Positions 44,882 to 56,864 of a stretch of 64,000 bases of DNA are shown here, in pieces. The position numbers were made by a program, and so were the translations under genes. The stretch is taken from positions 81,131,613 through 81,195,612 of the forward strand of contig JAMXBB010000004.1 in the NCBI GenBank assembly GCA_024138015.1. Direction: 5' to 3'. Within the stretch, counting starts at the first letter, position 1. The number at the start of each line of letters is the position of its first letter. The notes under the pieces are model-generated. The model did not search any database and was not told the origin of the DNA. It worked only from the letters and a program-made list of their open reading frames with translations. This DNA is from Lumnitzera littorea. Its lineage: Eukaryota > Streptophyta > Magnoliopsida > Myrtales > Combretaceae.

Positions 44882-47557
44882 TTAAGTCTCTTCCCGTATG
44901 AACGTCTCAGCTAGAGGTGGAAAGGTCATTGAGGTACGGTATAATCTATTACCTCTCTTGCCCTTTGCTTGTTTCTTTTGGAATTCTTCCATTGGGGTAG
45001 TATTGTAGCTAAGGCCGTAGGTGCCGATTTGGCCTTCCTTGAATCCCTTCCTTCTATCATCCTCTTTGTCGGGATCGGTAATTGTGTTCACTTCTTTAAA
45101 CATTTATAAACCCAGCTCCTCTTGTCCCTCACTTCCTATGTAGGGTATAGCCGTCTTCTTGTAGATTTCATAATCTTGATCTCCCAAGATTGTAATCACC
45201 TGGCCATTGGAGATAAACTTCAATTTTTGGTGCAAGCTCGAAGGTATGGCCCCTGCTGCATGAATCCAAGGTCTCCCCAAAAGTAGATTGAAAGATCTTA
45301 GAATGTCCATGACTTGAAATCGAATAGTAAAGTGCTAATGGCCAATACTCACGGATAAATCAATCTTCCCTATAATCTCTCTTCTGGAACCATCAAAGGC
45401 CTTGATTGTTATGGAAGATGGCTTAATTGCAGATGTGTCGATGCCCAGCAAATCCAAGGTGGCGAGTGGGTAGACGTTTAACGACAATCCATTGTCAATG
45501 AGCACCCTGGTGACAATTATGTCGTTACTCCTTACCATGATAAAGAGTGGCTTTGTATGTTTGTTCCCTTCCTCACCTAATTCTTCTGCTAAAAATGAAA
45601 TTTGATCTATTGCAAGGATTGAATTAGTAACCAGTCCTATCTTCTCAGTTGGAATCTCCCGAGGGACCTTTACTTCATTTAAAGTGCGAAACAAAGCCTC
45701 CTTGTGTGGTTTAGATGTGATTAATAGGCCCATCAACGATATTTGTGCAGGAGTCTTACTGAGTTGATCCATGATTTTATACTCACTCGACTTGATCATT
45801 TTGGTAAAGGCCGATAGCCCCTCAATGCGTTTGGCCGCCGTCTTATCATTTGATTCTCTCGACATGACTTTCCTCCCATACTCCTCTCTTGGGTGATAAA
45901 TATTTCCCGATCGAGTAATGCCCCCTACCAAAGGACCTGGTTTCTCCTGATTTACCAGGTGATAGTTAAATGGAGCAGCCTTGTGATTTTCTGGTGGCAA
46001 CGGTACGTGGAATGTGTACCTCTTCACTTCTGGAGTCTGGTTGCCAGTATAGAACTCAAAAACCTTAGGCTTCTTATTTGAATCAATGACGTTGACAACA
46101 CAATCATGAAAAATCATACCAATCATCGACCCATGGTTAGGTAAGGGATTATTGTTAACATTAGGAACCGGGGCTTCCACAAAATCCAACTGTACTGTCC
46201 CTTCATCTATCAAGTCCTGAATCTTGTTCCTCAGTCTCCAGCATGCATTAGTCAAATGCCCCACTTGTCCACAATGGTATTTACACTTTACTGTGGGGCC
46301 AAAGATTCTCAGTCGATATCAATCGCTAAGAAGTTCGTACCGTATCAAATTATCCCTGTGCAACTTCTCGAAGACTTGACTCAAAGGGACCGGTATCTTG
46401 GTAAATTGCCTATAAGTCTTGTTAGTTTGAAACTGATCTCTCTATTGTTGTTGAGCGGGAGGTAGATTTGCCCTAAAAGCGACTTGAGCATTTGGTCTGG
46501 CATTTGAATTTACCATACCAACCGTAGATTCTTTAGGCTTGCCGGCGGCTGGTTTAGGACCAGATGATGATGCTGGTGGTCTTCTATCTGCTGGGTCTTG
46601 CAGTTTACCAGAAGAGACGGCACTTTCAATCTTGCACCCGACCGCTACTACTTCAGCAAAACTAAATGAGGCCTGCCCGATGAGATGGGAGAAATAGGGC
46701 CTCTCTAAGGTGTTAATGAAAAAAGTCAATGTGAGCTCCTTCTCAGTCATAGGAGTAGAGATTCTTGCAGCTAAGGACCTCTATCTTTGAGCGTATCCTT
46801 TGAACGATTCATTATTCTTCTTCCATAGGGCAACCAAATCCATCATAGTCCGGGCTACTTCTACATTGAATTTATCTTATTCATAAAATGCTCGAGTAAG
46901 TTTCTCCCATATATTTATTTGATTCAAATCAAGCTGGGCATACTAAGTCAGGGCCGATCCGGTCAAACTATCCTGAAATGCCTATACCATGAGTGGATCG
47001 TACTGAACATATTTACCCATCTTCCTGACATACAACTTGGTGTGAAGCTTGGGGCAACTTGTCTCATTATACTTTTTGAATTCCGGTACCTTAAACTTCT
47101 TAGGGTATGATCCCATGTCATACGTAGAAAACTCTATGATCCCTGCCTGTTCAAATCCATCACACCTTACAAATGCCTTCATCTTCTCAGTAATTTGTTG
47201 TGTCAATTTCTTTTCTAGTTCTTTCAAGCTGTCTGTATTTAGCCCATGGTCGACAAGTCTCGGGGCCACATACGTGTCATGTTTGAAGGTTGGGTTGTCT
47301 TTCAAGTAAACTCCTTCCGACTCGAATGGGTCTTTTTGATATTCATGCTTTGCTTCAGGAGCTTGTGTATTCTTCCCATAATGGGTTTTGGAACCTTCTT
47401 CATTAGCCGGTGCTGTAGCTTGCAACAAAGCAATGCTATCTACTAAGAAGCTCATTTGTTATGCCATCTTTTCCATAGCCCTTTCTATGGAACGAAACCT
47501 TAGCTCGGAGGGATCATTGATCTTAGGGTCTCCATCATTTCCTTGAGTGGTGGCCAT
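44882..47557 (-). pseudogene. element B: gag-protease
   Basis: Starts at the ATG 47557-47555 (MATTQGNDGD). Gag includes KFKVPEFKKYNETSCPKLHT, then KELTLTFFINTLERPYF and FAEVVAVGCKIE; a zinc-knuckle-like KCKYHCGQVGHLTNACW lies near 46230-46285. The protease region, around 45450-45560, has MVRSNDIIVTRVLIDNGLSL, matching the lineage form Asp-Asn-Gly, then SFNLLLGRPWIHAAGAIPSS and SLHQKLKF. Reading is broken by several stops (about 47460, 46980, 46439, 46310, 45335, 45102). Gag would assemble particles, and the protease would process Gag-Pol. Confidence 0.85.
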
Positions 47558-47888
47558 CCTGGTTTGGGAACGGGTTCTAATCGGACTTCTCTGGAAGACT
47601 TAACGTTTGGGAGTTATCTTGAAATTTTACTTGATTGTTATTAAACAACTCAACAAAGGGTTAGTACATATTACATTTTCCTAAAAAAGGGTTGTTAATC
47701 GTATAAACATAAAATGCATGTCACACGAGTGTAATGAAAAATCAAGAATTGGGGAGAACCTCTGATGTGGCAAAACCTAACAAACTTTTATTAATTTTTG
47801 CAATTGTGAAGCTTTACACCTCTTATTCTGTTCATAAAAAATGAATTCTAATGAAAACATAAAAACCTAAATTCTAAAATTTAATCTC

Positions 47889-49294
47889 CTAGTGACTAGT
47901 AGGCTTATCCTGCATCTTTCTCTTCTTTCGGATCATGGGAGCTTACTCTTCTTTGCCCTTGGTCCTCTTCAGTTGTGCTTCCAATGCCTTTATCTTCTGA
48001 TGATACTCCTTACAACGGCTCTCCAACTTCTACTCTCTTTTACTCATCCTCTCGGGTTTAGCTTGAACTTTTCCCTTCTCTTTGTTGTCTTCCATATCTT
48101 TCAACCCTTTTAGCTGGTGATAAAGGAATCCTTTAGTTGTCTGGCTCCCGGCTGTTATCCCTCTAGTGGTAGGGGTGGTCTTTTTCGTACACTAAAGAGC
48201 TCGGATGCTTTGAAGCTTGGTTGCTTTATCAGCCATCGTCATGCTGGGGTTAAGGAAGTCCAGCGAGACAGCTTCTAATGATGGTCTGGGGATCCTTTCC
48301 TCAATGAGTCCATTGGCTGGGACATATGTGGTGTAGAGGTTGAAGCCGATCAGAGGAACCACTTTGAAGTCTCTACATTCTCTTATCATTTCCTTGCTTG
48401 CAAACCACCTAGGTGTCAACAACAACTCTTCCACTTTCATACTCTGAAAGTATTGGACCCAGTAGCGGCTAGCTATATTTTTTGGCAGCTCGATTCTTTC
48501 TCTAAAAGATTTGATGAGATCATAGTGCTGAGTAAACTTAGCCCGATTGAAATCAAGTTGGTAACTTCTCATATGGCTAATGAACCAGACCACCAATAGG
48601 ACCATAATAGTTTTCAGATTTCCTCGTTTCTTTTCTTGAGATGGTTTAGTGACCGGATCTGCTTGGCCAGAAGGGCCGGGACATATGATTTCCCTTCAAG
48701 GAATTGGGCTACGAGTTCTGCAATTCTAAAATGGACTCGACGTCTTTCATCAGGGAACATGATAGTATTGAAGACCACCAATATAAAAGCATTGACTCGG
48801 TACTGGTGCCATACTTCTAAATTTGCACAAAAAACCTTGCATTTTTCTCTATGCTTCAATTTGGTAGAAAACCAGTCTGACATCCTCTAATCAAATGGTC
48901 TTTCCTTGATTTAAAACCTGGTTTATTTCAGTTTTTCTGATTCCCAGCAACTTGTTGAAGATCTTTGGTGTTGCAGCTTCCAAGTTTAGGACATAAATAT
49001 CATCTGTGATTGTAGGAGCCTACAACAATTGGGAGTATTCTTCTAAAGTTGGGCTTAGTTGATGTAAGCCCATATAAAAACTGGTGGATTCGGGCTCCTA
49101 TAGGTGGACTAAAGCCCACACTAAAGTGATGTTCACAGGGACTTCTGTAGAGAGAGGATGGGCCCAATCTTATTCTTAATAAACTCCTGTTTATCTGGGT
49201 CGAAGAGTTGAAACCACGTTTGAAGCAGCCTCTGTGGCCAATGCGGTAGGTGGACATGAATGTCTTTAGAAGGCCCTTGACTTGGTCCAGCCAT
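47889..49294 (-). pseudogene. element B: ORF1 upstream of gag
   Basis: Starts MAGPSQGPSKDIHVHLPHWP at 49294 and ends DKPTSH-stop at 47889. With frame corrections, landmarks are ESTSFYMGLHQLSPTLEEYS, then TDDIYVLNLEAATPKIFNK, then VWHQYRVNAFILVVFNTIMF, RRVHFRIAELVAQFLEGKSY, ALLAKQIRSLNH and WFISHMRSYQLDF. The end is Lys/Glu-rich and probably coiled. It resembles the ORF1 (plant DUF7745-like) found between 5' LTR and gag in Ogre/Tat elements. Its role is unknown. At least one frameshift near 49140 and several stops interrupt it. Confidence 0.75.
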
Positions 49295-49931
49295 AACTAA
49301 TTAAAAATCAAAATCAAAATTACAATTACAATGTATTCTAAACTTTACATAAAAAATTATTACAAATTATTTACAAGGGAAGATTACGATTACGATTACC
49401 ATTACAATCACAACTTCACAACTGCCCTTATCAATTTAGGTTTGCTACATCATAGATTCTTGTGAATTTTTGAAAAAGCTTTCATGTAATATAAATGGTG
49501 GGTTCTAAAGGTCCTCAAGTTCTGCAACTACTATGTTTTTCAAAGCAACGGTTCTGTGGTTGCATCTGAACTTGAGTGGGGTAGCCTGATCGGCGCTAGA
49601 AAGTGGTTACTCTACAACGTCCGAAGCTTACACAATGGCCCCCCTCCTAAAGTCCTGAGACGGGCTGATTCTGACCGTGTCTACCATACACTTATGATGC
49701 AGAAAATAAAATAAATAAAAGTAAAAAAAAAACCCCAAAATTCCCCCTTAACTAAACTGCCATAGGTAAAAAAAATGTTAGTAAAAAACAAATAAAATAA
49801 ACAAATACATAAAATAACATACCTAAGTTTTTTTTTATTATTTTTATTATTTCATTTTTTTTTTAAATAATCCTATTTTTGGCAACTTCTAGTGGCTAAC
49901 CCTCTAGCGATCCCCAGCGGAGTGGCCAAAT
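49295..49931 (-). other. element B leader with primer-binding site region
   Basis: Untranslated leader between the 5' LTR and ORF1. It contains A-rich runs near 49685-49860 and no coding sequence. The primer-binding site lies at its upstream (right) end. Confidence 0.6.
49911..49928 (-). other. primer-binding site of element B
   Basis: The minus strand reads TGGCCACTCCGCTGGGGA, three bases inside the 5' LTR. It is one base away from TGGCGACTCCGCTGGGGA, a form I recall as typical of plant Tat/Ogre elements, which are reported to use a tRNA-Arg primer. The tRNA identity was not tested here. Confidence 0.7.
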
Positions 49932-52302
49932 TGTGGAGCCTAATTTTTTGATTTCTTTCATTTAAAATTAATTTCCTATTTCCTATTAATACTAAACACT
50001 AACCTATTTAATATTAATCCTCGACTAAAGAAATTGAGAAATTTCGATTTTTTATTGAAAATAATTTTTGGAGTCGCCACCTGACCGAAGTCAGGAAAAA
50101 AGAAAAAAAAAATCGTAATCAATTGGGTGGATTAGTTACAATTTGGCTACCGGTCTTTGATTTCAATTTTAAATAAAGAACCAAAGGGTTCTATGTTCGA
50201 GGGCTAACCTATTAAACCCTTAACGGGTACTAGTATCTATTTACCGAAATTAGGATTATTTTTCTAATCATAATATTTAAAAATAAATAAAAATTAAAAG
50301 AAAAAGAACCTAAGTTTCTACATATTTTATCGTCACTTCGAAGGTGCCTACGTACTCGCTAACCGGGATCAGACGATCGTAGTTCTTTCCAAAAACTTTA
50401 ATGTATTGGTTGATTTTAATTTTGAAAACTGATCGAGTTTACTTATTATCAATTTAGTTTTTCAAAGAAAACTCTAAAAGGGTCCTAATTCATTAAGTCT
50501 TTTATTCTATTTTATGAAAACTCTCTAAAAGCCCTATTTTTCTAAAACGGGATTTTTATTATTTTTTATTTTCAAAATAAATTTCTAAGTGAGAAAATCC
50601 TAAAAATATACCTAAGTAAAAAAGGGATAAAATAGTTTTCTTTATGAGGAAACCCTGCAAAACTAATCTTATTAATTCCTATATAATGCACTTATACTAA
50701 TACTAAAACTCCTAAACTAACATGTTCATATATTATATATTATGTTAACTAATAAATAACAATATATATATAATAGTTAGTCTTAACAATCCCTTGTCTA
50801 ATATGCAATATCTACTTATTAAATAAACATTTTCTTAAATTAATATAATGCACCTAATATGTATATCACAAAGAAGACTAATGCTAAAAAACCTACCTTA
50901 TACTAATATACACATGTATACATGCATCATGTTAAACTATTAAAATCCTAATAAAATAATAATACAATACAATAAATCAGAAAAATTTGGATAAAACCTG
51001 ATTGCGTGTGGCCACTGTTTATCGCGTTCAGTGAGGATGGGGAGGAAGAGGGAATCGATGGAGGGGGCTATTACGGCAGTGGGCGTCGTCGTCGCTTCTA
51101 TGTCATGCTTGTGGCATTAGGAGTTTGCTGTGGACTGTAGATTGGAGTGTGCGGCTGCTGTGGGGCTTCATTGGTCAGCTTATGGCGTCAGGAGTTTGCT
51201 TTAGTCGTTGAATGGGTTCCGAATGTGCTGTTGCAATGTTCGAATCGAGTCAGGGGGGCAGCAGTGGTCGTATGTTGGTCGAGCATGGCTCAACCTGTCG
51301 AGGAAGCTACAGCAGTGAACTATTTGACTATCGTGTGTGTGTGTAGCAGTGTATTGCGACTGCTGTGAGCATGTGTACATGCAGCAATGTATTCCGATTG
51401 CTGTAAGCGTGTATGTGTGCAGCAGTGTATTCCAACTGCTATGAGTGTGTGGCAAACTGCAGCTGTGTGTGGATTACGGATCTAGTTCAATATCGTGTAG
51501 TTGGACGAATGAGGATCAATGCTGCAGGATGTGACGCACTCGTTGCTGCCATTCGGTGATCAGTGTGGTTCTGCAGTTGGCGGTGAATCTGTATGCATGA
51601 TGGACGCTTCGTAGCTGCTATTCGGTGATCAGGGAGATTGCTATCAATGGAGGATTGTCCAGGTGTGTTACGCTGTCGTGAAGATCAATTTGTACGCACT
51701 GTGTTTTGTATTTAGATTTTTTTTTTTTTTTTTTGCTGTGTGTAGATGAAGTTCAATCTGCTGTTTTTTCTCCCTCCTCTTTCCTACTGCTGGTGTGTGT
51801 TTATATAGAGTCTAAACCAAATCATATCATATTATATCTAATTATACTTGATTCGTTAATTAATTTAGATTCAAATTTAATTCAAATCTGATTTAACTAA
51901 TATTCATACGATTTGATTATATATGAATCCAATTTTAAATCTCACTTCTGCAAAGATAGAAAAATAAAGACATAGGTACCTGCTGAGACTCGAACCCATG
52001 ACCTCCAACTAAATCCACCCCAAATACTCCGTTATTTATCCGTTAAGCCGTTAGCCTGTGTCTTGACATTCATTACAATTCAATTATATTTAAACTATCT
52101 GAATCCTTAAACTGAAAATTTTTAACTAAACTGAAACTAAAACTAAAACTAATTATTCCTAATATAAATTACTCCCCAAAAATCTACGAAATTTTTATAA
52201 TTTTTCCTTTTATTATTATTTATTTTTATTTTTTTGAATTAGGACCCTTTTTTGTAAAAATAAAAATTAAGATTACAGAGGGACAAAAATTAGGTGTCTA
52301 CA
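49932..52302 (-). repeat. 5' LTR of element B
   Basis: 2371 bp with TGTGGAGCC and TTAGGTGTCTACA ends. It matches 36539-38912 throughout. Long blocks are identical or nearly so (50690-50990 against 37310-37600), and many of the differences are C/T or A/G. It is followed by ATGTC, the right target duplication. Confidence 0.93.
51985..52049 (-). promoter_or_regulatory. tRNA-like A-box/B-box pair in the right LTR
   Basis: Minus strand: GGCTTAACGGAT (52038-52049) and GGGTTCGAGTCTC (51985-51997). The A-box-like part is closer to the tRNA consensus here than in the left LTR. Both LTRs carry the pair at the same place, so it was present before the last transposition. Confidence 0.45.
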
Positions 52303-52307
52303 ATGTC

Positions 52308-53339
52308 ACTCAATAGTTAGATGTTAGAAATATGGTACAGGTGGACAAAAGCGAGAGAAGAATTTATAGTCAAGGTTGAGTTGATTTGGATCAGGTTGGG
52401 GGCTCAATCAGTTCTTTTATAGAGAAGTCAGCATGAGTTGGAGTCGGATGTTTGTGGTTGACTCGAGGGCTCGGCTTAGTTAGTCTTAGGCTGTTTTATT
52501 GGATAGAGCATAGCTATTGGGCAGGAGCACGTCTGACATACATAAGGGTCAAGTAGTTAGGTTGGTAGGGTATTGGGTCAGGATAAGAATCTTCATCTTG
52601 GATATGGCTTTAAGCTTGTATCCTCTGAGTCAATCCCTGGAGTCGTCTAGCTCAACTGCGGGTGATAGGGCTAGGGGTTTGATTTCTATCAGTTAGGATA
52701 AGAGTAAAAGAAGGGGTAGTCACATTAGCTTATGAAAGAGAAGTACATTTAATATCAGATGCATGATGATGTGGCTACATATTACAAAGGGTATTTATAC
52801 CTGAAAATTTAAGGCATCTTACTTGAAATGAAAAAGACAAAAAGGGGTATTGTTTAAAAGAAGTAATGTATAAGGAATAATAAAAGGTACAAATGAAAAA
52901 TCAAAGTAAATAAGTGATTAGTGTAGCAAATCCTTTCACATAGGGGTTAGACACCTAGTGAGTGATCACTGGAGGTGCTTTTGGCATAAATAAATAAATT
53001 GTATGGTTAGACTAGGGATTGCTGAGCAGAGGTGCTAAGTAAACTTGGGGGTTCTTCTGAGAAGATATGGATTCGGATGTGCTCTAAGGTTCTTAGCACC
53101 AATACTGTCGAGCTACTAGTGGGCATAGTCTTAGTCGAGTAAACGTATGAAGGGACCGAGTAGTTTGTAGAGCATATTTCAAGTCGATACTTGATTATTG
53201 ATAGACGAGAAGTTACCTAGCTTAGCATGTAGATTTGGTTGGCAATAAGGATTAGCTCGACCTCGATTGGAGTTGGCTCGAATAAATGAATCCACTCCGT
53301 CAGTCCCTCAAGGCCTCGAGCTTGGGCTTAGGTTAAGAG
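52308..53339. other. unassigned sequence between elements B and C
   Basis: No coding family recognised. The composition is less AT-rich than the left half of the window, with phrases such as GGCTCGG and AGTTGGCTCGA. It may be LTR or leader sequence of element C or of another element, but no repeat partner was found in the window. Confidence 0.4.
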
Positions 53340-53810
53340 TTCAATTGTTTGATTCCTATCACAGATGCAGTTAAGGTTCAACTTATTGCACTTGAATTTT
53401 CTTAATATGCCTCTATGTGGTTTAAGAATCTTAATGCAGCTAGAGAAAGAGATGGGAGACAAACTGTGAGGATGTAGGAAGAGATGAAGAGATTGTTGAG
53501 GGGTAGATTTGTGCTTGATCATTTCCTACAAGATACATTTGCTAAGTTGCAAGAGCTTCGCCAAGGAAGTTGAACAATTGATAACTATGTTAGGGAATTC
53601 TAAATGTTGATGATTTGAGTTGACATGGATGAACCTAAGGCTTGTATAGTGTTGAGATTCATTGCCAAACTCAAATATAAGGTTCACAACATTTTGGAAG
53701 TATAGAGGTTCGATACATTAGAGGAGACTATTAAGGTAGCGTAGAAGGTCAAAAAGTAGAAGAGGAATGCCTCAAGCAAACCTAGGCTGAGTTTTTCTTG
53801 AGCTCTTGCT
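53340..53810 (+). pseudogene. element C: gag fragment
   Basis: A plus-strand reading through stops gives DAVKVQLIALEFS, then MWFKNLNAARERDGRQTVRM and EEMKRLLRGRFVLDHFLQDT, then FAKLQELRQGS and IDNYVREF. This is the capsid core of the same gypsy family as element D. The N-terminus is missing, so C is truncated at about 53340. A remnant zinc knuckle (CKCLGFGHIA) is readable near 53955-53985, with its last Cys displaced. Confidence 0.75.
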
Positions 53811-54179
53811 TTGTGCCAACCTACTAATGCCAAGATGAGGAGACTTAACCGAGCCAAGGAAAAACATAACCGACTTGATGATAGTCAAGTAGGCCAGAAG
53901 AGCTAAGCTTAGGATAGGTTGACCCTGAGAACATATGAGAAAGGACATACCTCTGGATAGAAGACGAGCCATATGCAAATGCTTAGGTTTTGGACACATA
54001 GCTGTCTAAATTGGTGTGCCATTGTGCTTTGAGGAGATATAGTAGATAACACCAATGAGAGCAAGCTAAAGGAGGAGAAGAATGATGGAAGAGTTGAAGT
54101 TGAGGAGGAAGAGTAGACCTGTATCTACACTAACCATAGAGAGGTGATGACACTAGTACTGAGATAGGTGCTAAGCTTG

Positions 54180-55625
54180 TTGTCGAGCTTCGAAGAAGAC
54201 CAAAGAGAAAATTTGTTCCATACTAAGTGTACCATTAAGGGACAGTTGTGTACTATCATTGTGGATAGAGGGAGTTGTACTAACATGGTTGCTCAGTCCC
54301 TCGTACAAAGGTTAGGACTGTTGACCTCTAAGCACCCTTAACCTTATAAGCTATACTGGCTACACAATAAAGGTGCTTTGCATGTCATTGCACAAGTATT
54401 TGTACCTTTTAGTGTTAGGAATGTGTACAGAGACAAAGTGGTATGTGATGTCGTCCCCATTAGAGATTCACATTGATTACTAAGAAGACCATGGTTGTTT
54501 GACCGACATATTGCTCACACCGGATATAAGAACACCTATGCCTTTATTAAGGAAGGAAAGAAGATCATGTTACAACCTATGGCAACAACCCAGGTGAATG
54601 AAACACATAATCAGCTTACTCAAGCTAACAAGAAGAAAGCCTTAGTAAAGAGTCGCCGAAAGCTCCAAGCTGCTGAGAAGGCTAATGAGCCTATGTTTTT
54701 ATTAATTAGGAGATTGTTGGAGCTAAGAGATTTAGAAGATGTGCCTGATGAGATCTAAAGCTTGATTGTTGAATTTTCCGACCTGTTCCCTAAAGAGTTG
54801 CCTAACGAACTACCCCCAGTCAGGGCATAGAGCACTAATTGATTTATAGCTAGATGTAGCCTTGCTAAACCAACCTACTCATGGAATGAATCTCAAGTAG
54901 GCTACCAAACTGAAAAGGTAAGAAAATGAACTAATAAAGTGAGGTTATGTAAGAGAGAGCATAAGTCCTTGTATTATGCCAGCTCTGCTCATTCCAAAGA
55001 AGGATGGTTCATGGTACATGGGCATCGACAATAGTTCTATCAACCAAATTACTATCAAGTACGAATACCCAATACTAAGGCTCGATAACATGTTAGATGG
55101 GCTTCATGGTGCCAAGATATTCTCGAAGATTGACTTACGAAGTGGTTACCGCCAAATTCACATGAGACTTGGTGATGAGTAGAAAACTACATTCAAGATA
55201 GGCATGGTCTCTACAAGTGGTTAGTTATGCCACTCGGACTTTTTGAGCACATTTATGTGGCTTATGAATCATGTGATGCATTCGTTGATCGAAAGATGTG
55301 TGGTCATATACTTTGAACACATATTAATGTACAATGCCAACCTAAATAGCCATGTTCAACATCTTTGAGCTATTTTTGACATTCCATGTTCTGAGAAGTT
55401 GTATGGGAACTTAAAGAAGTGTAAGTTTTGTCAAAGAAAAGTTATCTTTCTTAGGTATGTAGTATCAGGTGATGGAATCCGAGTAGATGAGGAAAAGGTC
55501 CAAGCTATCTTGGAATGGTCGACATCTAAGAGTATCACTAAAGTACAAAGTTTCCATGACCTTACTTCTTTCTATAAAAGATTCATCAAAAACTTCAATA
55601 CAATTGCAACCCCCTTGATGGAGCT
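54180..55625 (+). pseudogene. element C: protease and RT fragment
   Basis: Protease: CTIIVDRGSCTNMVAQSL at about 54250-54300, where the family has Asp-Gly-Gly and here Asp-Arg-Gly. RT: PALLIPKKDGSW (54976), DNMLDGLHGAKIFSKIDLRS and GYRQIHMRLGDE, then NLKKCKFCQRKVIFLRYVVS and SFYKRFIKNFNTIATPLMEL. The catalytic loop reads YFEHILM near 55309, so both Asp residues are lost. Coding sense stops at 55625, where element E begins. The remainder of C, if present, lies beyond the window. Confidence 0.8.
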
Positions 55626-56864
55626 TGTAGGTACTAGTTAAGTAACCAAGAGTAGGGGTAAATTAGTTATCTATCAAATTTTAAGCAAATGTGATACTAA
55701 AAGAAAACTTATCCCCTTGATTACTTAATTTATTGGCTAGAAGATAAATGGATACACAAATATGAATAAAGTGCACATAAATAAAGAGGTGAGGGATAGA
55801 AAATCAAGCAAACGAATTATAATGCTTTGGCATTGTGCCTATTACGCTTTTTTAGCCTCACTATCGATGACCTAGTACACTTTCTAGAGTTGTTCTATTA
55901 TCCATTTCAATCAAACAAATCAACTTTAGAGATTACAATCAATATTCTTTGCTCTAACTCACTTAGCCTTACTCTTAGGTTAGCAGTCAGAATTATAGAG
56001 ATTAAAAATTTCTCTAAATCAATACTTATATAAAGAGTACAAAAGGCAATGGGGAAAACAACAAAATGGTTCCTCAACAAATAAGAACTAAGAAAAGTAT
56101 ATAAGCTTCTTATCGATCTTCTATTCTCAAAATAGGATAGTTGCAGCACTATAGGATGATAGTGGATTTTCTTTTTTCTTTTTTGCATGTCTTTTCTATG
56201 AAGTTCTTGCCTCTTTTATATACTAAACATTCCAATGGGATAGAGGCTTGATTTAAGGCGAGTCTTAAAAAAAATTATTTTGAGATTTTTCTTTGTGAAA
56301 ATACTTTGAGAATTAGCTCCTTGTTAACCTTCCATATTAGTGAGATCCTTTCCATAATACACGTACTACAAAAGAGATTAGATTTCCTTTCCTTTCTTTG
56401 AGTACTTCGATTATATATGTAAGGTAAACTTTTGCTATCAATATTTGAATCTTTTTAATCCCCAACAACTTGATCGAAATCTCCTTAAAGTTAAATAGCA
56501 AAACTTTCCAAACTTTGATAGATTTTATAACAATAGAAGTTTGAATTTATCCCCGTGGATTTTAATCCTACTTAGTGGAACGTATTGAACACATTTCCCA
56601 AATATATTTAGTAAATGAAGCTGGGTCTTATTTAATTCTTAATCAGTGATTCTTATATCTTAAACATATTTTCTGTTTCCAGTTCTTATACTTTCTTATT
56701 AGTCCTCTAACTAATCTTTTGATAGATCTTGGAAGATTTTGTTCAAAATACTTAAGAAATTGATAACAATATTTGAACAAAGTAATCATGCATATTACAT
56801 CTTAATATCATCCTTTTTGGTTATCATCTTTTGTTATCATCAAAACAAAATGAAGAGATTAACA
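55626..56864 (-). repeat. element E: 3' LTR of a copia/Sirevirus-like element
   Basis: On the minus strand it starts TGTTAATCTCTTCATTTTGT followed by TTTGATGATAACAAA, a phrase common at the start of plant copia LTRs of this type, and ends CCTACA. The start lies directly after a polypurine tract (AAAATAGGGGAGAA), which fixes its orientation. The other end cleanly interrupts element C at 55625/55626. Small open frames inside (55827-56188) are not recognised. The 5' LTR should lie beyond element D, outside the window. Confidence 0.65.

Larger units (their letters stand above)
36539..52302 (-). mobile_element. element B: near-complete Tat/Ogre-lineage gypsy retrotransposon
   Basis: Two LTRs (36539-38912 and 49932-52302) flank a minus-strand internal region, and the same 5 bp, ATGTC, lies outside both ends (36534-36538 and 52303-52307). 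Reading the minus strand: 5' LTR, primer-binding site, ORF1, gag-protease, probable intron, RT, RNase H, second RNase H, integrase, satellite-like 3' UTR, polypurine tract, 3' LTR. An extra ORF upstream of gag, a second RNase H and repeats in the 3' UTR are marks of the Tat/Ogre lineage. The total of 15,764 bp fits that group. LTRs look about 95% alike, with many of the differences being transitions, so it is the youngest large insertion here. Stops and a frameshift make it non-autonomous. Confidence 0.93.
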
